A DNA stretch of 64,000 bases from Pseudopedobacter alpinus (GTDB lineage: Bacteria > Bacteroidota > Bacteroidia > Sphingobacteriales > Sphingobacteriaceae), in contig NZ_JBHULV010000046.1 in assembly GCF_042684645.1 (NCBI RefSeq), positions 1-64,000 of the forward strand. Direction: 5' to 3'. Shown in pieces: positions 43,628-52,794 of the stretch. The notes under the pieces were generated by a model, which worked only from the letters and a program-made list of their open reading frames with translations, did not search any database and was not told the origin of the DNA. The first letter of the stretch is position 1. Every line of letters starts with the position of its first letter. Both the position numbers and the translations under genes were made by a program.

Positions 43628-43706
43628 AACCTATTTTAGTTTATAGTATTGAATAATTCCCACATTCATCCTTCACTCATTCTATTCTTCCTTTCTTTAT
43701 TCAATC

Positions 43707-45530
43707 TTAAACCTCAAATTGTAAAGAGCTTAAACGTTTGTATAAACCGTCCTCAATTAATGAAAGTTCTTGATGGTTACCACTTTCTACAATTATGCCT
43801 TTATCTAAAACAATAATTTTATCCGCTTCTCTAATGGTTGATAAACGGTGGGCAATGATGATAGAAGTTCTGTTTTTCATTAAAATTTCTAAAGCTTCTT
43901 GCACCAATCTTTCTGATTCTGAATCTAAAGAGGAAGTAGCTTCATCTAAAATTAAAATAGCAGGGTCTTTTAATAATGCTCTTGCAATAGCAATTCGCTG
44001 TCTCTGTCCGCCAGATAATTTAACACCTCTTTCTCCAACTACAGTTTCGTAAGCTTCTGGAAAACCAGTAATAAACTGATGTGCATTTGCTTTTCTAGCG
44101 GCTTCCATAATTTCATCATCAGTAGCACTTAATTTACCATAAGCAATATTTTCTTTTATAGTGCCTCCAAATAAAATCACATCTTGTGGTACTATCGCAA
44201 CTTGCTGCCTAATATCTGTAAGTGCTAAATCTTTGATCGATTTACCATCAAACAAAATATCACCTTCTATTAAATTGTAAAACTTAAGAATTAAGCTGGC
44301 AATGGTAGATTTTCCTGCACCAGATGGACCGACAATTGCAATTTTATCTCCTGCCTTCGCTTCAAAAGAAACGCCATTTAAAACAGTAATATCTTTTCTT
44401 GATGGGTAATTGAAAATTGCATTGTTAAAAGATAAATTACCTTTTAACACTTCTTTAATTTCGTTTTCAGATTCTTTTATTGAGATAGGTTCGTTTTCTT
44501 CTTGTAAAATCTCTAAAACTCGTTCAGAAGCACCAATTGCTTTTTGCACATTAGCGTAAAGCTCAGGAAAACTACCCATTGCAGCACCCACAAAAAACGA
44601 ATATAAAAGGTAAGCAACAATATCTGCTACATTTAAACTGCCTTCTTTTACTAAAACAGCACCATACCATAAAACACCCATTATTGCTCCAAATAAGCAA
44701 AAAACAATAAAGGAAGCAAAAAGGCCACGATAGTTAGCACCTTTTAAAGCAATTTTCACAACTTTTTGTAAGCTTTTTTCATAACGATTTGCTTCAAAAG
44801 CTTCATTTACAAAAGCTTTTACGTTTGAAATACCTTGTAGTGTTTCTTCAACAATGGTATTAGATTCTGCTAATTTATCTTGTGCATTTTTAGATATTTT
44901 ACGTAAAGCTTTTCCGAAAAACACACCAGCCACAACTATAACTGGGAAAATACATAATAGAAAAAAGGTAAGCTTGCCAGAAACGTAAATTAATATGCCA
45001 ATACCACCAACCAAAAGAATAATTTGCCTCACCATTTCTGCTAAGGTGGTGGTTAAAGTATCTTGAACTTGTGATAAATCTGCCGAAATTCTACTATTTA
45101 ATTCGCCAACTCTTCTGTTTGCAAAAAAGTTCATTGGCAAGGTAATCATCTTAAAATAAGTATCTCTTCTAATATCAGCTAAAGCTTTTTCAGCAACTTC
45201 AACAAATAACCTTATCCTAAAAAAAGAAACAAAAGCTTGTATAAATAAAATTGCAAAAGCGATATAACCAATTTGGTTGATAGAATTTGGTAAACCATAT
45301 TTTGGAGCTTTATCAGTAGCTACATCAATCATTACCTGTATAATAGCAGGAAACAACAATGCGCCACCACTGCTAATTAATAAAAATACGGTACCAATAA
45401 TGTATTTTGTTTGATAAGGCTTTATGTAACTAATTAAAGCACTTATTTTCTTTATGTTTTCTGAATTTATTTTTGATTTTGAGAATTCTTGAGCAGGGGA
45501 TGAGCTGCTATTTAATCCGTTTCTTGCCAT
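43707..45530 (-). CDS. ABC exporter (MsbA/LmrA-type half-transporter)
   Basis: Inner-membrane homodimeric exporter of 607 residues: an N-terminal six-helix type-I exporter domain (about 40-330) and a C-terminal ATPase with Walker A GPSGAGKST, signature LSGGQRQR, Walker B ILILDEATSSLD and the switch-region AHRLSTI. The length and single fused architecture resemble MsbA, so a lipid or lipopolysaccharide flippase is plausible, but drug export is equally compatible. It lies at the end of a minus-strand run with three genes upstream (SAM hydrolase, monooxygenase-like, coiled-coil protein). Confidence 0.92.
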   Translation of the reverse strand: MARNGLNSSSSPAQEFSKSKINSENIKKISALISYIKPYQTKYIIGTVFLLISSGGALLFPAIIQVMIDVATDKAPKYGLPNSINQIGYIAFAILFIQAFVSFFRIRLFVEVAEKALADIRRDTYFKMITLPMNFFANRRVGELNSRISADLSQVQDTLTTTLAEMVRQIILLVGGIGILIYVSGKLTFFLLCIFPVIVVAGVFFGKALRKISKNAQDKLAESNTIVEETLQGISNVKAFVNEAFEANRYEKSLQKVVKIALKGANYRGLFASFIVFCLFGAIMGVLWYGAVLVKEGSLNVADIVAYLLYSFFVGAAMGSFPELYANVQKAIGASERVLEILQEENEPISIKESENEIKEVLKGNLSFNNAIFNYPSRKDITVLNGVSFEAKAGDKIAIVGPSGAGKSTIASLILKFYNLIEGDILFDGKSIKDLALTDIRQQVAIVPQDVILFGGTIKENIAYGKLSATDDEIMEAARKANAHQFITGFPEAYETVVGERGVKLSGGQRQRIAIARALLKDPAILILDEATSSLDSESERLVQEALEILMKNRTSIIIAHRLSTIREADKIIVLDKGIIVESGNHQELSLIEDGLYKRLSSLQFEV

Positions 45531-45601
45531 TTATAAGAGTTGTTTAGGCAAACCATGCCTATTAAATTATTACGAAATTAAAACTAAAATTAGGTTTTAA
45601 G

Positions 45602-46111
45602 TTATTTTAGAGAAATTTTACGGAACGCAAACACAGCGAAACTAATAATTGCCAAAGCCAAAGCAAAAGTTACCAATTGGTAAAATTTTTTACTTTTTTG
45701 CTGTTCTTTCAATTCGGCTTTTACCAATTCGTTTTCTGTTTGAAGCTTATTAATGGTACTCATGTAAGCTAAATTTCTACTTTCAGATTCTTTTGATTTA
45801 TAACTTATCGTTTCTTGTTGGTAGGTCTTAAAATCTAAGAGCGTTTTTGTTTCTTTTAATATTGCATTGTCAGTTTCAATAATAGCTTGCAAAATATCCA
45901 TGCTTTTTTGCATATCTTTTTTAGTTTTTAAACCAAAAATTCCAGTTTTTTGGTTTAAGCTTTCAGAAAACTGACCGTATTTTGCGGCTTTAGCATCTAA
46001 CATGCTATTAATTTTATTTCTCTGTAATTCATAAGCTAAACTATCTGCATTTTGAAAAGAAAAAGCTTTATAAGAAAATAGGGTTAATAATATTAAGAGT
46101 AAATTTTTCAT
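45602..46111 (-). CDS. hypothetical membrane-anchored coiled-coil protein
   Basis: A 169-residue protein not assigned to a family. It has a signal-peptide-like N-terminus (1-18, LFSYKAFSFQ), a long helical region with heptads and many Gln, Lys and Glu residues (about 30-140), and a single C-terminal membrane helix (about 145-162, LVTFALALAIISFAVFAF) with a positive tail. The layout suggests a periplasmic coiled coil fixed in the inner membrane. It sits two bases downstream of the ABM-domain gene. Confidence 0.75.
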   Translation of the reverse strand: MKNLLLILLTLFSYKAFSFQNADSLAYELQRNKINSMLDAKAAKYGQFSESLNQKTGIFGLKTKKDMQKSMDILQAIIETDNAILKETKTLLDFKTYQQETISYKSKESESRNLAYMSTINKLQTENELVKAELKEQQKSKKFYQLVTFALALAIISFAVFAFRKISLK

Positions 46112-46113
46112 AA

Positions 46114-46395
46114 TTAAGAATTAAATGTCCAAGCTTCTGCTTTTTGTAAAAATAAAGGTTTAACCTTTTTCCAAGTATTTATAAATAACTCAGAGTTTCT
46201 GTAATTCTCCAAATCGTTAATACTTTCCCAATTACTTAAAGTAAAGAACACTTGAGGTTGATTAAGGTCTTGCTTTAATTCAACACTTTTGCAACCTGGC
46301 ATTTCTAATATTTTTGGTTGCGCTTGTTCAAAAATAGTTTTAAAATAATGTATTTCTGTTTCTATAAAGTGCATTTTAACCAATCGCAAAATCAT
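46114..46395 (-). CDS. antibiotic-biosynthesis monooxygenase (ABM) domain protein
   Basis: A 93-residue dimeric alpha-beta barrel-type domain. The opening strand (ILRLVKMHF), the middle GCKSVELKQDLNQPQVFFTLSNWES and the ENYRNSELFINTWKKVKPLF helix match the ABM/YgiN family, which includes quinol monooxygenases and small haem- or cofactor-free oxygenases. The substrate is unknown. Its ATG overlaps the stop of the SAM-hydrolase gene by one base, so the two are coupled. Confidence 0.85.
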   Translation of the reverse strand: MILRLVKMHFIETEIHYFKTIFEQAQPKILEMPGCKSVELKQDLNQPQVFFTLSNWESINDLENYRNSELFINTWKKVKPLFLQKAEAWTFNS

Positions 46396-47171
46396 TAATG
46401 AAAATCAATTAAAATGGTGTCGTTAGCTTTTAGCCCTAATAAGCCACTCGCTTTCCCTTTATTAATTGCAATTTCTAAATGGTCTGATATACCAAATAAG
46501 CATAATTTTTCTCCTTCAGGCACTTCATCATAATGCCAAGAAAGCTGAGAGATGGATTCGCTACGTTTAAAATGTAACGTAAATTTACGTCCGGCTTGTA
46601 CTTTATTAAATAAATCTTTAGTAATATTGGTGACTACATTTTCAAAAGAATCTATAAAAATAACAGAACCTTTAATTAAGTTTTTCTCAATTACAGGATG
46701 AAAATTCATCTTTTGCTCAATTTCAAAAGTACGTTCGCCAATATCTTTTAATAAACCGCCAGCAGCTAAATGACAAGCGGCTTTTACAAAAATATCTGCA
46801 AGCGGAAAATGTAAAAACTTTAAATCTTGTAAAATGTTTATTTCTACAACCTCTTGTGGTGTTTCTTCAAAAATTAAAGAAAATATACCATTATCAGACC
46901 CAACAAAGTAATGGTCGCGGTATTTAACAGCCAAATATTTATTAGCGGCACTGTAAACAGTATCAATGCCAATTAAATGTACAGTTTCTTTTGGGAAGTA
47001 ATAAAAACTGTTTTTTAATAAAAATGCAGCCTTAGAAATATTAAATGCTTCAATCTCATGGGTAATGTCAATAATATTCACTGTAGGTAGTGTATTTAAA
47101 ATACTACCTTTTAACGCTGCCTGATAAAAATCTTTATAACCTAAATCTGTGGTTAAAGTAATAATTGCCAT
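46395..47171 (-). CDS. SAM hydrolase (DUF62 / SAM hydroxide adenosyltransferase)
   Basis: A 258-residue protein of the DUF62 family related to the fluorinase/chlorinase fold, which cleaves S-adenosylmethionine to adenosine and methionine using water. Family marks are the N-terminal TLTTDLGYKDFYQAALKG, the HLIGIDTVYS core, FVGSDNGIFSLIF and FIDSFENVVTNIT. Start is the ATG at 47171; one codon upstream is a TTG. It is the first gene of a minus-strand group and is divergent from phoH, with a 10-bp inverted repeat between them. Confidence 0.92.
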   Translation of the reverse strand: MAIITLTTDLGYKDFYQAALKGSILNTLPTVNIIDITHEIEAFNISKAAFLLKNSFYYFPKETVHLIGIDTVYSAANKYLAVKYRDHYFVGSDNGIFSLIFEETPQEVVEINILQDLKFLHFPLADIFVKAACHLAAGGLLKDIGERTFEIEQKMNFHPVIEKNLIKGSVIFIDSFENVVTNITKDLFNKVQAGRKFTLHFKRSESISQLSWHYDEVPEGEKLCLFGISDHLEIAINKGKASGLLGLKANDTILIDFH

Positions 47172-47192
47172 CAATATTGTGAATATTTATTC

Positions 47193-47215
47193 TTAATCTT
47201 GTATCACAAGATTAA
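47193..47215. promoter_or_regulatory. 10-bp inverted repeat between SAM hydrolase and phoH
   Basis: TTAATCTTGT (47193-47202) and its exact complement ACAAGATTAA (47206-47215) with a three-base spacer. It lies in the 100-base divergent gap, 21 bases from the SAM-hydrolase start and 56 bases from phoH, a natural position for an operator shared by both. Confidence 0.5.
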
Positions 47216-47271
47216 TGCTACAAATATCAAATTTTTAATTCATATTAATATCAGAAACGTAAAATCTATAA

Positions 47272-48240
47272 ATGAACGAACTGAAAATTACTTTAGAAGC
47301 CGTTAACCCAGCAGTGCTTTGGGGGCCAAATAATGAGTATTTTGAATTAATAAAACGCTCTTTTCCAAAACTTAAAGTAGTTGCCAGAGGTAATGAAGTT
47401 AAGGCAATTGGCGATGAAAAAGAGCTCACCATTTTTAATGAAAAATTAACAGCTATTATTGAGCACTTAGATAAATATCAAAATTTATCTACTAACGATG
47501 TATCTGCAATTTTAGGTGAATCTGCAAGACCTGTTGTGAAATCAGAAAATACAGAAGGTGCTGATGTTGCAAATTCATCATCGGAGGTTATAGTTTTTGG
47601 ACCAAACGGAATAATGGTGAAGGCCAGAACCGATAACCAAAGGCGTATGGTGGGCAGTATTATTAAAAATGATGTTTTATTTGCAATAGGCCCCGCCGGA
47701 ACTGGTAAAACTTATACTGCGGTAGCTTTGGCAGTAAGGGCTTTAAAAAACAAAGAAATAAAAAGAATTATTTTAACCAGACCCGCAGTAGAAGCAGGAG
47801 AAAATTTAGGTTTTTTACCTGGTGATTTAAAAGAGAAAATAGACCCTTACTTGCGTCCGCTTTATGATGCTTTGGATGATATGATTCCTGCTGACAAGCT
47901 GAAAACCTATTTAGAAAATAGAACCATTGAAATTGCGCCATTAGCTTTTATGCGTGGCCGTACTTTAGATAATTGTTTTGTAATTTTGGATGAAGCGCAA
48001 AATGCTACCGATATGCAGTTAAAAATGTTTTTAACAAGGTTGGGACCATCGGCTAAATTTATTGTAACCGGAGATGTTACCCAGATAGATTTACCTAAAA
48101 AACAACAATCTGGTTTACACAATGCCCTAAGAATTTTAGATGGAATTAAAGGTATTGATGTGATTTATTTAAGTGGTAAAGATGTGGTGCGTCATAAGTT
48201 AGTGGTTAAAATATTAGAAGCTTACGGAGATATTCAGTAA
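47272..48240 (+). CDS. phoH: PhoH-family ATPase
   Basis: A 322-residue PhoH-like protein. It has an N-terminal KH-like region (about 10-70), then an ATPase with Walker A GPAGTGKT (Gly140-Lys146-Thr147), IILTRPAVEAGENLGFLPGDL, Walker B NCFVILDEAQNAT and TGDVTQIDLP. Family members are linked to RNA metabolism and phosphate or stress response. In most bacteria phoH neighbours ybeY; here ybeY is absent and the nearest neighbours are the SAM hydrolase and purC. Confidence 0.94.
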   Translation: MNELKITLEAVNPAVLWGPNNEYFELIKRSFPKLKVVARGNEVKAIGDEKELTIFNEKLTAIIEHLDKYQNLSTNDVSAILGESARPVVKSENTEGADVANSSSEVIVFGPNGIMVKARTDNQRRMVGSIIKNDVLFAIGPAGTGKTYTAVALAVRALKNKEIKRIILTRPAVEAGENLGFLPGDLKEKIDPYLRPLYDALDDMIPADKLKTYLENRTIEIAPLAFMRGRTLDNCFVILDEAQNATDMQLKMFLTRLGPSAKFIVTGDVTQIDLPKKQQSGLHNALRILDGIKGIDVIYLSGKDVVRHKLVVKILEAYGDIQ

Positions 48241-48388
48241 AGTAGATTTGAGATACTAGATTTGAGACTGATTTGCAAATTTCATAGCTAATAGAATAAA
48301 AAACGAATAAAAATTTGAGTAATGATTTGAAATAGAAAACTATAAAAGTTCTCAATTTTCATATTTCAATACTCACATCTAAAAAACA
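48241..48388. repeat. degenerate repetitive spacer between phoH and purC
   Basis: The 148-base gap has short-period repeats (AGATTTGAGATACTAGATTTGAGA) on the left, and near-complementary halves TGAGTAATGATTTGAAATAG and TTCATATTTCAATACTCA on the right, giving an imperfect large palindrome. No ORF. Confidence 0.55.
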
Positions 48389-49333
48389 ATGCAAGCAATA
48401 AAAGAAACAAATTACAAATTCCCTAACCAAACAGGGTTTTATAAAGGTAAAGTAAGAGACGTTTATACCATTAACAATGAGTATTTGGTAATGGTTGTTA
48501 GTGATAGAATTTCTGCTTTTGATGTGGTTTTACCAGAAGCTATACCTTATAAAGGGCAAGTTTTAAATCAAATTGCAGCTATATTTTTAGATGCCACAAA
48601 AGACATAGTGCCAAACTGGGTGGTTAAAGTTGCTGATCCAAGTGTTACAATTGGTAAAATTTGCGAACCATTTAAAGTAGAAATGGTTATCAGAGGTTAT
48701 TTAGCAGGACATGCAGCCAGAGAGTATGCTTTAGGAAAACGTGAAGTTTGTGGCGTTAAATTACCAGAAGGTTTAAAAGAAAACGATAAATTACCAGAGC
48801 CAATTATCACGCCTACAACAAAAGCATCTGTTGGACATGATGAAGATATTTCTAGAGAAGCTATTTTAGCTAAAGGAATTGTTAGTGAAGAAGATTTTTT
48901 GAAGTTAGAAGAGTACACCAGAGCATTATACCAAAGAGGTACAGAAATAGCTGCTGAACGTGGTTTAATTTTGGTTGATACTAAATATGAATTTGGAAAA
49001 ACCAATGGGGTAATTTATTTAATTGATGAAATTCACACACCTGATTCTTCAAGATATTTTTATAAAGATAGCTACCAAGATTTACAAGATAAAAATGAGC
49101 CACAAAAGCAATTATCGAAAGAATTTGTTAGAAAATGGTTGATAGAAAATGGCTTTCAAGGAAAAGAGGGACAGCAAGTGCCAATTATGGATGCGGATAA
49201 AGTAAAATCAATTTCTGATAGATATATTGAGCTTTATGAGAAAATTACTGGTAAACCTTTTATAAAAGAAGATGCAAATGATGTTTATAATAGGGTAGAA
49301 AACAACGTTTTAAACGTATTAAATCATCTTTAA
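48389..49333 (+). CDS. purC: phosphoribosylaminoimidazole-succinocarboxamide synthase
   Basis: SAICAR synthase of the purine pathway, ATP-dependent coupling of CAIR and aspartate. The 314-residue form has GFYKGKVRDVY, VSDRISAFDVVLPEAIPYKG, EMVIRGYLAGHAAREY, the TTKASVGHDEDIS segment and LILVDTKYEFG. It is the yeast-like long form found in Bacteroidota rather than the 240-residue E. coli type. Followed by STAS and rnz genes in the same direction. Confidence 0.95.
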   Translation: MQAIKETNYKFPNQTGFYKGKVRDVYTINNEYLVMVVSDRISAFDVVLPEAIPYKGQVLNQIAAIFLDATKDIVPNWVVKVADPSVTIGKICEPFKVEMVIRGYLAGHAAREYALGKREVCGVKLPEGLKENDKLPEPIITPTTKASVGHDEDISREAILAKGIVSEEDFLKLEEYTRALYQRGTEIAAERGLILVDTKYEFGKTNGVIYLIDEIHTPDSSRYFYKDSYQDLQDKNEPQKQLSKEFVRKWLIENGFQGKEGQQVPIMDADKVKSISDRYIELYEKITGKPFIKEDANDVYNRVENNVLNVLNHL

Positions 49334-49387
49334 TTATTATATTCTTTTTTTAAATAAAATAATTAACTTAGACAATTAAGTATTGAT

Positions 49388-49765
49388 ATGAAATTTACTG
49401 TAGATAAACACGAAAAATACATTTTAATAAAGTTAAACGAGGCTAAACTAAACTCTTTGGTATCTCCGCAATTAAAATCTGAATTGATTTTAACTAACAC
49501 AGAAGGTCAAAGAAATATTATTTTAGATATGTCTCATGTTAAATATGCAGATTCTAGCGGTTTAAGTAGTTTATTAGTTGGCCACAGGTTATGTAAAAAT
49601 GCTGATGGCGTTTTTATTTTAACAGGAATTAACGAGGCAGTATCAAGGTTAATTACTATTTCGCAGTTAGATAACGTAATTACAATTGTACCTAAAGTAG
49701 AAGAAGCCATAGATTTAATTTTTATGGAAGAAGTTGAAAAACAACTAAAAAGAGAGATGAAATAA
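49388..49765 (+). CDS. STAS-domain anti-anti-sigma-like protein
   Basis: A 125-residue single STAS domain with the diagnostic MSHVKYADSSGLSSLL motif; the Ser of DSSGLSS is in the position phosphorylated in SpoIIAA-type anti-sigma factor antagonists. It lacks the usual kinase partner nearby and is sandwiched between purC and rnz with 54 and 29-base gaps. Role as a partner-switching regulator is inferred from the family. The C-terminal tail (EEVEKQLKREMK) is charged and helical. Confidence 0.88.
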   Translation: MKFTVDKHEKYILIKLNEAKLNSLVSPQLKSELILTNTEGQRNIILDMSHVKYADSSGLSSLLVGHRLCKNADGVFILTGINEAVSRLITISQLDNVITIVPKVEEAIDLIFMEEVEKQLKREMK

Positions 49766-49794
49766 GCTCTAATTTTCTAATCCAAACCGAACCT

Positions 49795-50706
49795 ATGAAA
49801 TTTGAAGTCACAATTTTGGGCAGTAGTTCGGCAACACCTATATTTCATAGAAACCCTACTTCTCAGATATTAAATATTAACGAAAAGCTATTGATGATTG
49901 ATTGCGGTGAAGGCACTCAACAGCAAATGCTTCGTTACGGCATAAAGTATCATAAAATAGACCATATTTTTATTAGTCATTTACACGGCGATCACTTCTT
50001 TGGCCTTATTGGTTTAATCTCTTCCATGCATTTAAATGGAAGAACCAAGCCTTTGTTTTTGTACACGCCAAAAGAAATTCAAGAAATATTAGAATTACAA
50101 TTTAAACACTCTGGTACAATTATAAAATTCCCAATTGAATATAAGTTTACACATACCAATAAATCTGAGGTGATTTTAGAAACCAATGATTTAATTGTAG
50201 AGACAATTATTCTTAACCATAGATTACCTTGTACTGGGTTCCTCTTTAAAGAAAAACAGCGATTAAGAAAAATCAATAAAGAACTTGCAGAGGAATTAAA
50301 TGTGCCACAACAATTTTATGCCTTATTAAAAAAAGGTATAGATTTTAAAGATAGCAATGGCGTAAATCATAAAGCAGAAGATTTAACTTTAGATGCGGAT
50401 GTTCCAAAAGCTTATGCTTATTGTTCTGATACAGTTGCTGATGGTTCATATATTGAGCAACTATTAGAAGTTGATACTTTATATCACGAATCTACATTTA
50501 TGCATGATATGGTTGATAGAGCAAAAGAAACTTTTCATACCACTTCTTATGAAGCAGCTCAAATAGCTAAAGAAATGAAGGTTAAAAAGCTTTTGATTGG
50601 TCACTTTTCTGCAAGGTATAGAGATTTATCTCCAATGTTGTTAGAAGCCAGAGATATTTTTAGTGAAACTTATTTGGCTAATGAAGGCGAAACTTTTATG
50701 ATTTAG
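49795..50706 (+). CDS. rnz: ribonuclease Z
   Basis: tRNA 3'-end processing endonuclease, a metallo-beta-lactamase-fold protein of 303 residues. Zinc motif SHLHGDH (His62, His64, Asp66, His67), with ILGSSSATP at the start and further ligands in LNHRLPCTGF, YCSDT, TLYHESTFM and IGHFSARY. Bacterial short-form RNase Z. Ends at a very strong terminator shared with convergent sucC. Confidence 0.95.
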   Translation: MKFEVTILGSSSATPIFHRNPTSQILNINEKLLMIDCGEGTQQQMLRYGIKYHKIDHIFISHLHGDHFFGLIGLISSMHLNGRTKPLFLYTPKEIQEILELQFKHSGTIIKFPIEYKFTHTNKSEVILETNDLIVETIILNHRLPCTGFLFKEKQRLRKINKELAEELNVPQQFYALLKKGIDFKDSNGVNHKAEDLTLDADVPKAYAYCSDTVADGSYIEQLLEVDTLYHESTFMHDMVDRAKETFHTTSYEAAQIAKEMKVKKLLIGHFSARYRDLSPMLLEARDIFSETYLANEGETFMI

Positions 50707-50746
50707 AGGTTTGCAGTAAACATAGTTTATAAAAAATCTCATATAA

Positions 50747-50784
50747 AACACAAAATCCTGATTTTTCAATCAGGATTTTGTGTT
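50747..50784. terminator. bidirectional terminator between rnz and sucC
   Basis: A perfect 17-bp stem (50747-50763 with 50768-50784, containing CACAAAATCCTGATT) with a TTTC loop, lying between convergent genes. Confidence 0.92.
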
Positions 50785-50787
50785 ATT

Positions 50788-50807
50788 AAAAGCCTTATAA
50801 GGCTTTT
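50788..50807 (-). terminator. palindrome/terminator 3' of sucC
   Basis: A 20-bp perfect palindrome AAAAGCCTTATAAGGCTTTT ends 14 bases beyond the sucC stop on the minus strand and yields a T-run, so it may be a second terminator. Confidence 0.6.
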
Positions 50808-50820
50808 GAAAGTTTAAAAA

Positions 50821-52011
50821 TTATGCTAAAACTTCTGATACTAAATCAGCAGCTTCTTTTAATAAAATGGCAGAGAACACTTTCAAACCAGAATCATCAA
50901 TCAATTTCTTAGCTTCAACTGCGTTTGTACCTTGTAACCTTACAATAATAGGCACACTAATGTTTCCCATTTCAGTATATGCATCAATAACACCTTGTGC
51001 TACTCTATCGCAACGTACAATGCCTCCAAAAATGTTAATTAAAATTGCCTCAACTTTAGGGTCTTTTAAAATAATTTGAAAAGCAGCTTTTACAGTTGTT
51101 GCATTAGCTGTACCACCAACGTCTAAAAAGTTTGCAGGCTCACCCCCAGCAATCTTAATAATATCCATTGTAGCCATTGCTAAACCAGCACCGTTAACCA
51201 TACAACCAACGTTTCCGTCCAATTTAACATAGTTTAGGTTGCTTGCAGATGCTTCAACTTCAGTTGGGTCTTCTTCATCAGTATCACGCATTGCTGCAAA
51301 ATCTGGATGACGGAATAAAGCATTATCATCAATGTCAACTTTAGCATCAACCGCTAAAATTTTATCATCAGATGTTTTTAATACTGGATTAATTTCAAAC
51401 ATTGAAGAATCTGTAGCATCATAAGCCTTGTAAAGAGCAGCTATAAATTTAGTCATCTCTTTAAAAGCGTTACCAGATAAACCTAAGTTAAAAGCAATTT
51501 TACGAGTTTGGAAACCTTGTAAGCCAACTTTAGGGTCAATCTCTTCTTTAAAAATTAAGTGTGGAGTGTGTTCTGCAACTTCTTCAATATCCATTCCACC
51601 TTCGGTAGAGTACATAATGATGTTTTTGCCTGTAGAACGGTTTAATAATACAGAAACATAAAATTCTTTAGTTTCTGAAGCACCTGGATAGTAAACATCT
51701 TGTGCTACTAAAACTTTTCTAACTAATTTACCTTCGGCACTAGTTTGTGGCGTAATCAACTGCATACCTAAAATGTCGGTTGCTCTTTGCTTTACTTCCT
51801 CTAAATTTTTAGCCAGTTTTACACCGCCGCCTTTTCCTCTTCCACCTGCGTGAATTTGTGCTTTAATCACAACCCAATCAGAGTTGTAATCTTCTTTTAA
51901 TTTTTTGGCAGCTTCTACAGCTTGTTCTGGTGTTTCAGCAACAATTCCTTCTTGTATGCGAACTCCAAAACTTTTAAGAATTTGTTTACCTTGATATTCG
52001 TGAATGTTCAT
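50821..52011 (-). CDS. sucC: succinate-CoA ligase, ADP-forming, beta subunit
   Basis: Beta subunit of succinyl-CoA synthetase (TCA cycle, substrate-level phosphorylation). The 396-residue protein has the N-terminal MNIHEYQGKQILKSFG, an ATP-grasp nucleotide-binding domain (WVVIKAQIHAGGRGKGGGVKLA), EINPVLKTSD and the C-terminal ligase domain VNGAGLAMATMDIIK and NIFGGIVRCD. The alpha subunit gene (sucD) is not adjacent, as in many Bacteroidota. Together with aconitase at 683 this is the second TCA enzyme in the window. Confidence 0.96.
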   Translation of the reverse strand: MNIHEYQGKQILKSFGVRIQEGIVAETPEQAVEAAKKLKEDYNSDWVVIKAQIHAGGRGKGGGVKLAKNLEEVKQRATDILGMQLITPQTSAEGKLVRKVLVAQDVYYPGASETKEFYVSVLLNRSTGKNIIMYSTEGGMDIEEVAEHTPHLIFKEEIDPKVGLQGFQTRKIAFNLGLSGNAFKEMTKFIAALYKAYDATDSSMFEINPVLKTSDDKILAVDAKVDIDDNALFRHPDFAAMRDTDEEDPTEVEASASNLNYVKLDGNVGCMVNGAGLAMATMDIIKIAGGEPANFLDVGGTANATTVKAAFQIILKDPKVEAILINIFGGIVRCDRVAQGVIDAYTEMGNISVPIIVRLQGTNAVEAKKLIDDSGLKVFSAILLKEAADLVSEVLA

Positions 52012-52135
52012 CTTCTAAAAATTTGATGTGAAATTACAAATACCATCCTAAAAACAAAACCTAAAACAGCATTAAATTCATTTTTATTGATTTTAATAAC
52101 ATTTATTTGATAATTCTTTTGTTTATTTTTGAAAA

Positions 52136-52786
52136 ATGCTAAGAGCTTTAAACATTGAGAAGAATTACGGAGAACTCCAAATACTAAAGAATGTAACTTT
52201 AGAGGTTAAAAAAGGAGAAATTGTGAGCATCGTTGGCGCATCTGGAGCCGGTAAAAGTACCTTATTGCATATTATAGGAACCTTAGATAAGCCAGATAAA
52301 GGTGAGGTTTTTATTAATGATAGTGATATCACAAAATTAAGTCAGAAAAATTTAAGTGCTTTTAGAAATAAGAACATTGGATTTATTTTTCAGTTTCATC
52401 ATCTATTGCCAGAATTTACCGCTTTAGAAAATGTTTGCATCCCAGCCTTTATTGCTAAAACATCAAAAGCAGATGCAGAAAAAAGAGCTTTAGAATTGCT
52501 TACACTTTTGGGTTTAAAGGATAGAATTCACCATAAACCAGCTGCAATGTCTGGAGGAGAACAGCAACGTGTTGCCGTAGCAAGAGCTTTAATTAACAAA
52601 CCAGATTTAATTTTAGCCGATGAACCTTCTGGTAATTTAGATTCGCAACATGCAAAAGAGCTACATCAGCTTTTTTTAGATTTGAGAGACCGTTTTAACC
52701 ATACTTTTATCATTGTAACTCACAACGAGGAACTAGCTGATATGGCCGATCGAAAAATTGTGATGAAAGATGGTTTAATATTTTAA
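52136..52786 (+). CDS. lolD: ABC transporter ATPase LolD (lipoprotein release)
   Basis: ATPase subunit of the LolCDE complex that extracts lipoproteins from the inner membrane for transport to the outer membrane. The 216-residue protein has Walker A GASGAGKST (Gly34-Thr42), the FIFQFHHLLPEFTALENV Q-loop region that is typical of LolD, the signature MSGGEQQR and Walker B LILADEPSGNLD. No lolC/E permease gene is adjacent. A TATTTTTG -7 box at 52124-52131 sits four bases before the ATG. Two unusual genes follow without a gap. Confidence 0.93.
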   Translation: MLRALNIEKNYGELQILKNVTLEVKKGEIVSIVGASGAGKSTLLHIIGTLDKPDKGEVFINDSDITKLSQKNLSAFRNKNIGFIFQFHHLLPEFTALENVCIPAFIAKTSKADAEKRALELLTLLGLKDRIHHKPAAMSGGEQQRVAVARALINKPDLILADEPSGNLDSQHAKELHQLFLDLRDRFNHTFIIVTHNEELADMADRKIVMKDGLIF

Positions 52787-52794
52787 TATACAAA

